This document shows, in pieces, positions 25,025-32,693 of a stretch of DNA of 64,000 bases (positions are counted from its first letter, which is position 1; each line of letters starts with the position of its first letter). The notes beneath the pieces are model-generated. The model saw nothing but the letters and a program-made list of their open reading frames with translations, was not told the origin of the DNA and did not search any database. Source of the stretch: Streptomyces sp. F001 (GTDB lineage Bacteria > Actinomycetota > Actinomycetes > Streptomycetales > Streptomycetaceae); the NCBI RefSeq assembly GCF_004187715.1, contig NZ_QZWF01000008.1:62001-126000 (forward strand), given 5' to 3'. Made by a program: the position numbers and the translations under genes.

Positions 25025-27559
25025 TCACCGCTCGCTCTTCCGGTCAGGCGGGAAGGGTGAACGGAGCGCGCGCACCGTTTGTCGCGGGCTCCCGGCCCCG
25101 GCGAACGGGACCTGGGCGACGGGCTGCGCGTCCGCCCGGCCGGCACTGACCTGTCCAACCGCGTCAACAAGGACCTCGAACGCCGCGGATTCACCTTCGT
25201 CGGCACCACGAAGCTCAGCGGCGTGGCGGAGGTCGCCGGCCCGGCGGTTGGGTGGGCTCGGGCAGGCGGTGGGCTTCTCGACGGGGCGGGTCTGCGGTCC
25301 CTCTTTGGCGAGGGTGATCACCTCGCCGCAGTGGCTGACCTGGAGGGGTTCCCCTTCCAGCAGTGCATAGGTGACCTGTGAGCCCGTGACGTCGACCCGC
25401 AGGCAACGCTGCCGGAACAGCACCGAGAAGGCCAGCCGGCTGAGCTTTTCGGGCAGTCTGGGGGCGAAGTGCAGGACGTCTCCGTGGTCGCGCATACCAC
25501 CGAAGCCGGCCACCAGTCCTATCCAGGTGCCTGCGAGAGAGGCGATGTGCAGTCCGTCGCGGGTGTTCTTCTGCAGGTCTGCCAGGTCGATCAGCGCGGC
25601 CTCGCCCAGGTAGTCGTAAGCCAGCCGCAGGTGGCCCACTTCGGCGGCCATGACGCACTGGACACAGGCGGACAGCGAGGAGTCCCGGACGGTCAGCGGT
25701 TCGTAGTAGGCGAAGTTCCGCGCCTTCTGGTCGTCTTCGAAGGCATCACCGCACAGGAACATCGACAGCACCAGGTCCGCTTGCTTGACCACCTGTTTCC
25801 GGTACAGGTCGAAGTACGGGAAGTGCAGCATCAGGGGATACTGCTCCGTCGGCGTGCCCGCGAAGTCCCACACGCCGAGAGCGGTGTAGCCGGCCGACTG
25901 CTCGTGGACGCCCAGCGCACGGTTGTACGGCACGGCCATCGCCTTCGCCGCATCACGCCAGTCGGCGGTCTCTTCCTCGTCGACGCCCAGCGCTGCGGCC
26001 TGCGCCGGGTGGCGCTCGGCGGCATCGACGGCGGCCTGCAGATTCGCCCGGGCCATGAGGTTGGTGTAGGTGTTGTCGTTCGCGAGTGCGCTGTACTCGT
26101 CGGGGCCGGTGACGCCGTCGATGTGGAAGCGGCCACCGGAGTCGTGATGACCGAGGGAGTGCCACAACCGGGCCGTCTCCACGAGCAGTTCCACACCAGC
26201 CTCGCGCTCGAAGTCAGTGTCGCCGGTGGCCGAGACGTAGCGCACCACGGCGGCGGCGATGTCGGCGTTGATGTGGAAGGCAGCGGTGCCGGCCGGCCAG
26301 TACCCGGAGCATTCCGCTCCGTTGATCGTCCGCCATGGGAAGGCCGCACCCCGCAGTCCGAGTTGGCGGGCACGGGCACGCGCCGTCGGCAGGGTGTCCT
26401 GTCGCCAGTGCAAGGCCTCGGCGACGCAGTTCGGCGAGGTGTACGTGAGCAGCGGCAGAACGAACGTCTCGGTGTCCCAGAAAGAGTGTCCGTCGTATCC
26501 GGAGCCGGTAAGGCCTTTGGCCGGAATCGCCCGCTGCTCGGCCCGGTTGCCGGCCTGCAGTACGTGGAAGATGGCGAAGCGGACGGCTTGCTGGATTTCC
26601 GCGTCGCCGTCGACCTCGATGTCGGCATGCCGCCAGAAGCCGTCGAGGTACTCTCGCTGCTGGTCGACCAGGCCCTGCCAGCCGGTGCTGCGGGCACCGG
26701 CGAGTGCGGCCTCCACCTGGTCCCGGACGGCCGGCAACGAGCGGATCCCGGACCAGCCGTAGGAGACGAACTTCTCGATGCGAAGACTCTCGCCGGGGTC
26801 GAGGACCGCAGTGACGGTGACACGGCCCACATCATCCGTACTCTCACTGGTGGTCCGGACGGATTCGGGGCCCTGCACCACGTGGTCGGCCGCGGCTGCG
26901 ACACGCTGACTGCTGCGTGCCGTGGAGTGAACCAGGCACAGGCGCATGTCGATCGCAAAGTGCTCCTCGGGCCGAAGACACGACTTCAGAGCGGCGCCGG
27001 CCCGAGGATCGCCGACGAACGCGGGCAGTTGCTCGTTGGCGACGATCTCCGACTGGACGACGACGTTCGTCCGGGCGTCCACCGGTTCCACTTCGTAGGC
27101 GACGGCGGCGATGGCCCGCTGGGTGAAGGAGACCAGTCTGGTGGAGCGCACGCGTACCGTCCTACCGACCGGCGACGTCCACTCGCAGACGCGGTGGAGC
27201 AGTCCGCGACGCAGGTCGAGCACGCGCTCATGGGAACGCAACCGCCCGTAGCGCAGGTCGAACGGTTCGTCGTCGACGAGCAGCCGGATGAGCTTGCCGT
27301 TGGTCACGTTGATCACCGTCTGGCCGGATTCCGGGAATCCGTAGCCGGCTTCCGCGTACGGCAGCGGATGTTGCTCGTGCACACCGTTGAGGTAGCTGCC
27401 GGGCAAAGCGTGCGGCTCGCCCTCGTCGAGGTTGCCGCGCCAGCCGACGTGCCCGTTGGACAGGGAGAAGACGGATTCACTCTGTGCGAGAACGTCCAGG
27501 TTGAACTCGGTCTCGCGCAGACACCACGGCTCGACGGCGTAGGCGGTATGGCTGATCAC
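25025..27559 (-). CDS. GH65 family glycoside phosphorylase (maltose/trehalose/kojibiose type)
   Basis: An 844-codon reading frame whose first 770 or so residues are a complete GH65 enzyme: N-terminal beta-sandwich, (alpha/alpha)6 barrel with YDGHSFWDTETFVLPLL, the catalytic acid Glu in DGVTGPDEYS, and KQADLVLSMF. It splits an alpha-linked disaccharide with phosphate to give beta-glucose 1-phosphate, which the overlapping upstream gene converts to glucose 6-phosphate. The last 75 codons, after GEVITLAKEG, are low-complexity and run antisense over a 3-methyladenine-glycosylase fragment, so the native C-terminus was probably replaced at a recombination joint. Start GTG at 27559. Codon bias is weaker than in the neighbours. 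Confidence 0.9.
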   Translation of the reverse strand: MISHTAYAVEPWCLRETEFNLDVLAQSESVFSLSNGHVGWRGNLDEGEPHALPGSYLNGVHEQHPLPYAEAGYGFPESGQTVINVTNGKLIRLLVDDEPFDLRYGRLRSHERVLDLRRGLLHRVCEWTSPVGRTVRVRSTRLVSFTQRAIAAVAYEVEPVDARTNVVVQSEIVANEQLPAFVGDPRAGAALKSCLRPEEHFAIDMRLCLVHSTARSSQRVAAAADHVVQGPESVRTTSESTDDVGRVTVTAVLDPGESLRIEKFVSYGWSGIRSLPAVRDQVEAALAGARSTGWQGLVDQQREYLDGFWRHADIEVDGDAEIQQAVRFAIFHVLQAGNRAEQRAIPAKGLTGSGYDGHSFWDTETFVLPLLTYTSPNCVAEALHWRQDTLPTARARARQLGLRGAAFPWRTINGAECSGYWPAGTAAFHINADIAAAVVRYVSATGDTDFEREAGVELLVETARLWHSLGHHDSGGRFHIDGVTGPDEYSALANDNTYTNLMARANLQAAVDAAERHPAQAAALGVDEEETADWRDAAKAMAVPYNRALGVHEQSAGYTALGVWDFAGTPTEQYPLMLHFPYFDLYRKQVVKQADLVLSMFLCGDAFEDDQKARNFAYYEPLTVRDSSLSACVQCVMAAEVGHLRLAYDYLGEAALIDLADLQKNTRDGLHIASLAGTWIGLVAGFGGMRDHGDVLHFAPRLPEKLSRLAFSVLFRQRCLRVDVTGSQVTYALLEGEPLQVSHCGEVITLAKEGPQTRPVEKPTACPSPPNRRAGDLRHAAELRGADEGESAAFEVLVDAVGQVSAGRADAQPVAQVPFAGAGSPRQTVRALRSPFPPDRKSER
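25143..25213 (+). pseudogene. DNA-3-methyladenine glycosylase I, C-terminal fragment
   Basis: TDLSNRVNKDLERRGFTFVG matches the conserved near-C-terminal segment of Tag (typically SKDLKKRGFxFVG). Nothing upstream or downstream extends the match. It is antisense to the tail of the GH65 reading frame. Confidence 0.5.
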
Positions 27560-28296
27560 GACGGACTCTCCAGCAGCTCGGCGAGGTCGGACACCACGAT
27601 GTCGGCACCGTGCCGCCGCAGCGCGTCCGCCTGGCCGACGCGGTCGACGCCCACCACGGCCCCGAAACCACCGGCCCGTCCCGCGTCCATACCAGCCAGG
27701 GCGTCTTCGAATACGGCCGCCGCCTGAGGTTCGGCGCCCAGGTCGCGTGCGGCTTCGAGAAAGGTGTCCGGGTGTGGCTTGCCGGAGAGCCTGCGCTCGG
27801 CAGCGACCAGGCCGTCGATCCGCACGTCGAAGCGGTCTTCCATGCCCGCTGAGATCAGGATCTCGCGGCAGTTGGCGCTGGAGGAGACGACGGCCGTACT
27901 GAGCCCGGCTGCCCGTACGGCATCGACATAGCGCACGGACCCGGCATACGGCTCGACACCCTGGGTGCGGATCTTCTCCAGAAAGAGGGCGTTCTTACGG
28001 TTGCCGAGCCCGCGCACGGTGTCCGACTCCGGCGGATCATCGCCCTTTCCCTCCGGCAGCTCGATACCGCGCGATGCCAGGAAAACCCGCACCCCGTCGA
28101 CGCGCGGCCGTCCGTCGACGTACTGCTCGTAGTCCGTCGCGTCGAAAGGACGGAAGGCGGGCCCCTCTCGCCGCCGCAGGAAGTCGTCGAAGGTTTCCTT
28201 CCATGCGGCGGCATGCACGACGGCGGTCTCTGTCAGCACGCCGTCGAGATCGAACAGGCATGCCGCCACTCTGTCCGGAAGGCCCAACTTAGTCAT
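27556..28296 (-). CDS. HAD family beta-phosphoglucomutase
   Basis: A 246-residue HAD hydrolase. Motif I is FDLDGVLTETA (nucleophile Asp, acid Asp), motif II VVSSS, motif III the Lys in SGKPHPDTFLEA, and motif IV VFEDALAGMDA. The cap domain contains YVDGRPRVDGV, the beta-phosphoglucomutase signature. It turns beta-glucose 1-phosphate into glucose 6-phosphate. Its stop overlaps the GTG of the GH65 gene (GTGA), so phosphorylase and mutase are made together: a classic disaccharide phosphorolysis pair. Confidence 0.93.
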   Translation of the reverse strand: MTKLGLPDRVAACLFDLDGVLTETAVVHAAAWKETFDDFLRRREGPAFRPFDATDYEQYVDGRPRVDGVRVFLASRGIELPEGKGDDPPESDTVRGLGNRKNALFLEKIRTQGVEPYAGSVRYVDAVRAAGLSTAVVSSSANCREILISAGMEDRFDVRIDGLVAAERRLSGKPHPDTFLEAARDLGAEPQAAAVFEDALAGMDAGRAGGFGAVVGVDRVGQADALRRHGADIVVSDLAELLESPS

Positions 28297-28472
28297 AGTT
28301 TGCCCTCTACCCGCAGCCGTCTCATTCATTCCTGATGACGCTGGGGAGCGGACGGGAGAGCCTCGAAGCCACAAGATGCCGTACGGCCGTCCCCGTGATT
28401 GCCTGGTAGTGACGCGGCCGATGCACAGCCCCTGGGGCCGCAGCGGCACGAATCGCCGCAAGGGCAAAGGCG

Positions 28473-29276
28473 ATGGAGCACTACGCACCGGACTACCCGC
28501 AAATGATCGTCCCGGTCGGCCATGTCGAGCCTGTACCGCGCCGCATCCGCGGCTATGCGGCGAACCTTCTTGTCTTCGACACCGTGCGGGCACGATACGT
28601 GTGGCTGTGGCCGGGCTACCCGCAGTACTGCATCCCCCGGGAAGACATCCGCGAGGGGGCTCTCGTCGACGAGGGCCGAACCGTGGCACTACGGGTCGGC
28701 AGGGCGCGTCGTCTCACCCTCCGACTGGGCTCGCTCACCCGCCCGGGCGCGGCCTGGGAGTGGGCCGACGGCACAGCCCCTGACATCTCCGGCTGCGTCA
28801 GCTTCCGCTGGGAAGCCATCGACGCATGGTTCGAGGAGGACGAGCAGGTGTTCGTCCACCCCAGGAGCCCCTACACCCGCGTCGACGCACTCCGGTCGGG
28901 CCGCAGTGTCCGCGTCATGCTCGAGGGAGCTGTGCTGGCAGACGCACCCTCCTCGGTGATGGTCCTGGAGACAGGCCTCCCCACGCGCTACTACCTCGAC
29001 CGCGTACATATCGACTGGACGCGCATGCAGCCCACCGACACCGTCACCAGCTGCCCCTACAAGGGCAGAACCAGCGGTTACTGGTCTGTCCGAACTGACA
29101 CGGCCACCTACCCCGACCTCGCCTGGGCGTACGACTTCCCGACCCGGCAGGCAACGCCGATCGCCGGACTGGTCGCCTTCTACAACGAGCGCGTAGACCT
29201 CTACCTCGACGGGCACTTGCTGCCACGCCCGGCCGCCGTCACCAGAGCGATATGGGAGCGGGAACACCCGGCATGA
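28473..29276 (+). CDS. DUF427 domain-containing protein
   Basis: A 267-residue protein with two DUF427 modules. The first covers roughly 30-150 (YCIPREDIREGALV, WEWADGTAPDISGCVSFRWEAIDAWFEED), the second 155-255 (TRYYLDRVHIDWTRM, CPYKGRTSGYWSV, WAYDFPTRQATPIAGLVAFYNERVDLYLDG). The CPYKG motif is diagnostic. The fold is a small beta-barrel; function is unknown. AAAGG lies before the ATG. It is divergent from the phosphoglucomutase gene with 176 bases between, in which I see no clear promoter. Confidence 0.9.
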   Translation: MEHYAPDYPQMIVPVGHVEPVPRRIRGYAANLLVFDTVRARYVWLWPGYPQYCIPREDIREGALVDEGRTVALRVGRARRLTLRLGSLTRPGAAWEWADGTAPDISGCVSFRWEAIDAWFEEDEQVFVHPRSPYTRVDALRSGRSVRVMLEGAVLADAPSSVMVLETGLPTRYYLDRVHIDWTRMQPTDTVTSCPYKGRTSGYWSVRTDTATYPDLAWAYDFPTRQATPIAGLVAFYNERVDLYLDGHLLPRPAAVTRAIWEREHPA

Positions 29277-29367
29277 CATCACACACGGTGCTTGCGGGTC
29301 GCAGGGGAATGGAAGTCCAACATGAAGCGCCGTGTGCCCTGTTCGAACAGGACACGGACACCGACAC

Positions 29368-29451
29368 TCAGTTGACGCTTTGTCCGCCGTCCACCATGAC
29401 CGACTGACCGGTGACGCACGAGGCCCGGTCGGACAGGAGGAACAGAGCCAC
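29368..29451 (-). pseudogene. SDR oxidoreductase, C-terminal fragment
   Basis: VALFLLSDRASCVTGQ followed by SVMVDGGQSVN and a stop is the C-terminal 28 residues of a classical SDR enzyme. The upstream bases do not continue the gene. It lies 90 bases after the DUF427 stop on the opposite strand. Confidence 0.65.
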
Positions 29452-29540
29452 CCGAACGCGGATCGCGTCGGGACCGGGTTCCACCGCCGCCGCGCGTGCG
29501 AGCACGGCGACCGCGCCCTTGCCCGGCGTTTGGGTCCTTC

Positions 29541-29934
29541 GACGGCGGCAAGATGCTCACCCGCATCTCCCTCGACGACCCCGCGACACCGTGGGTGCCG
29601 GAGGACACCGCCCGCGCCGTCGACGAGCTCAACGCCCATCACCGCATCGCGATGGTGGAACCGTTCCTCAGCAGCTGGCAGGACGGGAAGATCCGCAACG
29701 ACCTGTCCACCGACGCCGCCGTCAAGTCCGTCACGATCGCCTCCGGCCTGGGCCGACGTACCGCCTGCACGTGGCTGAAGCTGCCCGTGGCCGAGGACAC
29801 GGAGCGCGTCCTGGCCTCCTCGACGCTGCCCGCGCTGCTGCTGGGCGGCGAAGTCAAGGACCTGGACGCGGCCTTCGCCTCCTGGGGCAAGGCCCTCAAG
29901 CAGCCCACCGCGCAGGGTCTGGTCGTCGGCCGAC
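29541..29934 (+). pseudogene. Cgl0159-like (beta/alpha)8 aldolase fragment (inositol catabolism)
   Basis: MLTRISLDDPATPW, MVEPFLSSWQDGKIRNDLS, VTIASGLGRRTACTWLKLP and TLPALLLGGE follow the second half of the Cgl0159/IolC-aldolase-like barrel. The N-terminal half and the final helix are missing, and the frame runs out of match after QGLVVGRR. It is joined directly to an iolB fragment, so an inositol catabolic locus was once here. Confidence 0.65.
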
Positions 29935-30205
29935 GGACCCTACGACGTCCTGGTCACGCCCGAGTCGGCGGGCTGGGGATATTCCGGCCTCAGGATCCTG
30001 ACCCTGAAGCCGGGCGAGGCCCACCCGCTGTCCACCCGGGACTCGGAGTTCCTGGTCCTGCCGCTGAGCGGCGGTTGCACCGTCACCACCGCCGGGCAGA
30101 CCTTCGAACTCGAGTGACACACAGGCGTGTTCACCTCGGTCACCGACTTCGCATACCTGCCGCCCGATGCGGAGGCCCTGATCAGCCGCTCATCCGGGGG
30201 AGGTT
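29935..30205 (+). pseudogene. 5-deoxy-glucuronate isomerase (IolB) fragment
   Basis: The frame GPYDVLVTPESAGWGYSGLR, then LKPGEAHPLSTRDSEFLVLP and GGCTVTTAGQTFELE, matches the N-terminal cupin of IolB. A TGA stop at 30115-30117 interrupts it, and the same frame goes on as VFTSVTDFAYLPPDAEAL, also IolB. The second cupin is absent. From here to rnpB (30206-30402) I see no supported gene, though the minus strand reads open for about 65 codons (HGWAIWTEEISG...) without a start. Confidence 0.65.
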
Positions 30206-30402
30206 CGCGCTGCCCGGACCCCGCAGTGCCGTCAAGTGGCGTTCGAGGGCTTCGGCGTTGCGGTGATCGGTGTCGGCGATGGTGGAACCGTGGTCGACAG
30301 CTGTGCAGAGCTCGGGATCGGCCCGGAGGCGGGCACCGGAGTCACCAGGCTCGGTGGCCCCGCTGATCTCCTCGGTCCAGATGGCCCACCCGTGTGAAAC
30401 GA

Positions 30403-30812
30403 CAGACGAGTCGGGCTGTACGCCGGGTTCTGTTCCCCCGGGCCCTCACGGCCCCGGAGGCGACGGCCATCCATCTAGGGCCGGCGTTGCCGCCGGCCTC
30501 GTGCGGTCTACCCGCGGACTCGGGCGGGCAGCCCTCGAGCGTCCGCGCAGGAGCACCGAGGCGCTCCCTCTTGACCTTGCTCCGGGTGGGGTTTACCTAG
30601 CTGCCCAGGTCACCCTGGGCACTGGTGGTCTCTTACACCACCGTTTCACCCTTACCGAGGGCCGAAGCCCCCGGCGGTTTGCTTTCTGTGGCACTGTCCC
30701 GCGGGTCACCCCGGGTGGCCGTTAGCCACCACCCTGCCCTGTGGAGCCCGGACGTTCCTCGGGAAGCCCCGCTAGGGGGACTCCACGCGGCCGTCCGCCC
30801 GGCTCGTCTGCC
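30403..30812 (-). ncRNA. rnpB: RNase P RNA, bacterial type A
   Basis: The catalytic RNA of RNase P, which cuts 5' leaders from pre-tRNAs. The ends pair as helix P1 (CAGACGAGCCGGGC with GCCCGACTCGTCTG). The conserved 5' core reads GAGGAACGTCCGGGCTCCACAG split over P3/P4. The internal GGTAAGGGTGAAACGGTGG and the late AGATGGATG...CAGAACCCGGCG are the conserved P4 and J-region sequences. Length about 410 nt, as usual for high-GC actinobacteria. Its first 41 bases overlap the end of the EamA gene on the same strand, so its promoter must lie in that coding region. Confidence 0.96.
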
Positions 30813-31701
30813 GTGTCGACCATGGTACCGGGCGAGCATCCTTCTTCGGACCGGCAGCCGTGGCCAGGACCGAGCCTGCCAGGATCAGGGTGAAGGCGAC
30901 CGCGATCCCCGCCGTCAGTTCCTCGTCCAGGAACAAGGCTCCCGCCGCCACCGCCACCGCCGGGTTGACGTACGTGATCACCGTTGCCCGCGTCGGGCCC
31001 ACCTCCTTGATCAGCTCCAGGAAGGCCACGAAGGCGACCGCCGTGCAGATGACGCCGAGAGCGGCGAGGGCGGTCAGGGTCTCGGCGGACGGCGTCGCCG
31101 AAGGCCAGGTGGCCGCGGCCACCGGCGCGTAGACCAGGGCGGCCAGCGCCAGGCAGGGGGCCGTGAGGTGGAGGGACGGGACGTCCTTCAGATGGCGGGC
31201 GGCGATCAACGGGGCCGTCGCATAGCCCAGCACCGTCAGCAGGACCTCGGCCAGGGAGCGGGCGTCGCCTCCCGTCAGGTGGGGGACCGTGAGCACGCCG
31301 ACGCCGGTGAGGCCCAGGGCGAGGCCGGTGATCCTACGGGTGCCCAGGCGTTCCGCGGCGCCGAAGTAGCGGGCCAGGACGACGCCGACGATCGGGACGC
31401 CCGCGATCAGCAGGCCCGCCGTGGAGCTGGACAGGTGGCGTTCGGCGTCGGTGAGGGTCCACCAGGGGCCGATGATCTCGATGCACGCGAAGGCCAGCAT
31501 CGGCTTCCAGTGCGTCCGGACGGTCCGGGCCAGGCCCGGTTGCCGTAGCGCGAAGGGGAGCAGGAGGGCTGCGCCCAGGGCGCAGCGCGTGAACACCACC
31601 ATGGACGGGGACACCTCGTCCACCGCCACCTTGATCATCAGATAGGGGATGCCCCAGACCACTCCCATCAGGGAGAACAGGAGCCAGCCGCGTGCAGTCA
31701 T
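30772..31701 (-). CDS. EamA/DMT family transporter
   Basis: A 309-residue protein of ten predicted membrane helices in two EamA repeats (first repeat opens GWLLFSLMGVVWGIPYLMIK; the second ends AGIAVAFTLILAGSVLAT). Relatives export amino acids or metabolites. The C-terminal tail (KKDARPVPWSTRQTSRADGR) is encoded by bases that also form the 5' end of rnpB. It starts 19 bases after the AraC gene on the same strand, so AraC probably governs it. Confidence 0.92.
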   Translation of the reverse strand: MTARGWLLFSLMGVVWGIPYLMIKVAVDEVSPSMVVFTRCALGAALLLPFALRQPGLARTVRTHWKPMLAFACIEIIGPWWTLTDAERHLSSSTAGLLIAGVPIVGVVLARYFGAAERLGTRRITGLALGLTGVGVLTVPHLTGGDARSLAEVLLTVLGYATAPLIAARHLKDVPSLHLTAPCLALAALVYAPVAAATWPSATPSAETLTALAALGVICTAVAFVAFLELIKEVGPTRATVITYVNPAVAVAAGALFLDEELTAGIAVAFTLILAGSVLATAAGPKKDARPVPWSTRQTSRADGRVESP

Positions 31702-31720
31702 GCGGGGAGTGTCGGTCCGG

Positions 31721-32548
31721 TCAGTCCCTGTTGTCTTGAACGCTGTTGCGGTACGCCGCCGGCGTCACCGCCAGCACACGGCGGAACCACCGGGTGAGGT
31801 GCGCCTGGTCGGCGAAGCCCACCAGCCCCGCGACCTCCGCCGGGCGCAGCCCGGACTCCAGCAGGCGGCGGGCCCGGTGCACCCGGTACTGGGCCAGCCA
31901 GGCGTACGGCGGTATCCCCATCGTCGTGCGGAAGGCCCGTAGAAGCTGGTAGCGGGACAGGCCCAGTTCGGCGGCGAGGTCGGTCAGGGAGGGGGGTGCG
32001 AGGAGTTCGTCGGCGAGGCGGTCGCGTACCGCGTGGGCGATGCGGTCGGCGCCGGGGACGGTGTCGTCGGTCGCGCGGGCCGTGGAGTGGCGGCGGGCCA
32101 GTGCCGTGAGCAGCCAGGGCAGGCGGGACTCGGCCTCCAGCGGATCCGGGCAGGCGCTCAGTTCGGTGTGCGCGCGGCGGAGGGCGGCGGCCAGTTCGGG
32201 ATCGTCGAGGACGGGTTCGCGGAAGTGCGGGGTGCCGCCGAGAGTGCCGTCGGTGAGCAGGGCGGGCCCCGCGTACAGGGCGCGGTAGGCGTAGCCCTCG
32301 GGGGCGGCGGGGCCGCCGGTGTGCATCTCGCCGGGTTCGAGGACGACGATGGAGCCGGGGCCGGAATGGATGCGACCGCCCCGGTAGGCGATGACCTCCA
32401 GGCCGCCGATGGTGACGCCGACGGTGAGCTCCTCGTGGGCGTGCGGGGCGTAGACGTGCTGGGCGAAACGGGCGGTGAGCAGGTCCAGGGGCGGGCCGCA
32501 GCGGCCCAGGTGCGCCCTGGTCCAGCTGGCCTGTTCCCGTGCGTTCAT
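31721..32548 (-). CDS. AraC family transcriptional regulator
   Basis: A 275-residue regulator. The N-terminal half is a cupin ligand-binding domain (HAHEELTVGV, PGSIVVLEPGEMHTGG), and the C-terminal 100 residues hold two helix-turn-helices (SLTDLAAELGLSRYQLLRAF and PAEVAGLVGFADQAHLTRWF) with the closing GVTP-like AVTPAAYR. It is the first gene of a pair with the EamA exporter, so it probably senses that exporter's substrate, possibly an amino acid. Confidence 0.92.
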   Translation of the reverse strand: MNAREQASWTRAHLGRCGPPLDLLTARFAQHVYAPHAHEELTVGVTIGGLEVIAYRGGRIHSGPGSIVVLEPGEMHTGGPAAPEGYAYRALYAGPALLTDGTLGGTPHFREPVLDDPELAAALRRAHTELSACPDPLEAESRLPWLLTALARRHSTARATDDTVPGADRIAHAVRDRLADELLAPPSLTDLAAELGLSRYQLLRAFRTTMGIPPYAWLAQYRVHRARRLLESGLRPAEVAGLVGFADQAHLTRWFRRVLAVTPAAYRNSVQDNRD

Positions 32549-32589
32549 CCCATACCCCCTAGGTCCTCAGGGGGGCAACGCCGAGGGGC

Positions 32590-32693
32590 TCAGAGAAAGT
32601 CCGAGGTGTCCAGGTCGAAGGCGAACGGCTCCGGGAGGGTGAGCGGTTTGGTGCGCGTGTACGCGGAGGACGCCGGCACCCTCGTAGCGGAGA
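32590..32693 (-). pseudogene. possible remnant of a Uma2-type (DUF820) protein C-terminus
   Basis: The minus strand reads KPLTLPEPFAFDLDTSDFL and stop, a pattern like the C-terminus of Uma2 endonuclease-like proteins; another frame just upstream reads LRDLRYEGAGVLRVHAH, which would precede it. No other part remains. Weak support. Confidence 0.35.

Noticed and set aside
30206..30402. Minus-strand 65-codon open stretch (HGWAIWTEEISG...) downstream of rnpB as a gene
   Set aside because: Coding-like composition but no start codon or ribosome site; it may be another fragment, so it is only mentioned.
30270..30725. Plus-strand open frames over 30.27-30.8 kb
   Set aside because: They are antisense to rnpB, whose conserved structure accounts for the sequence.
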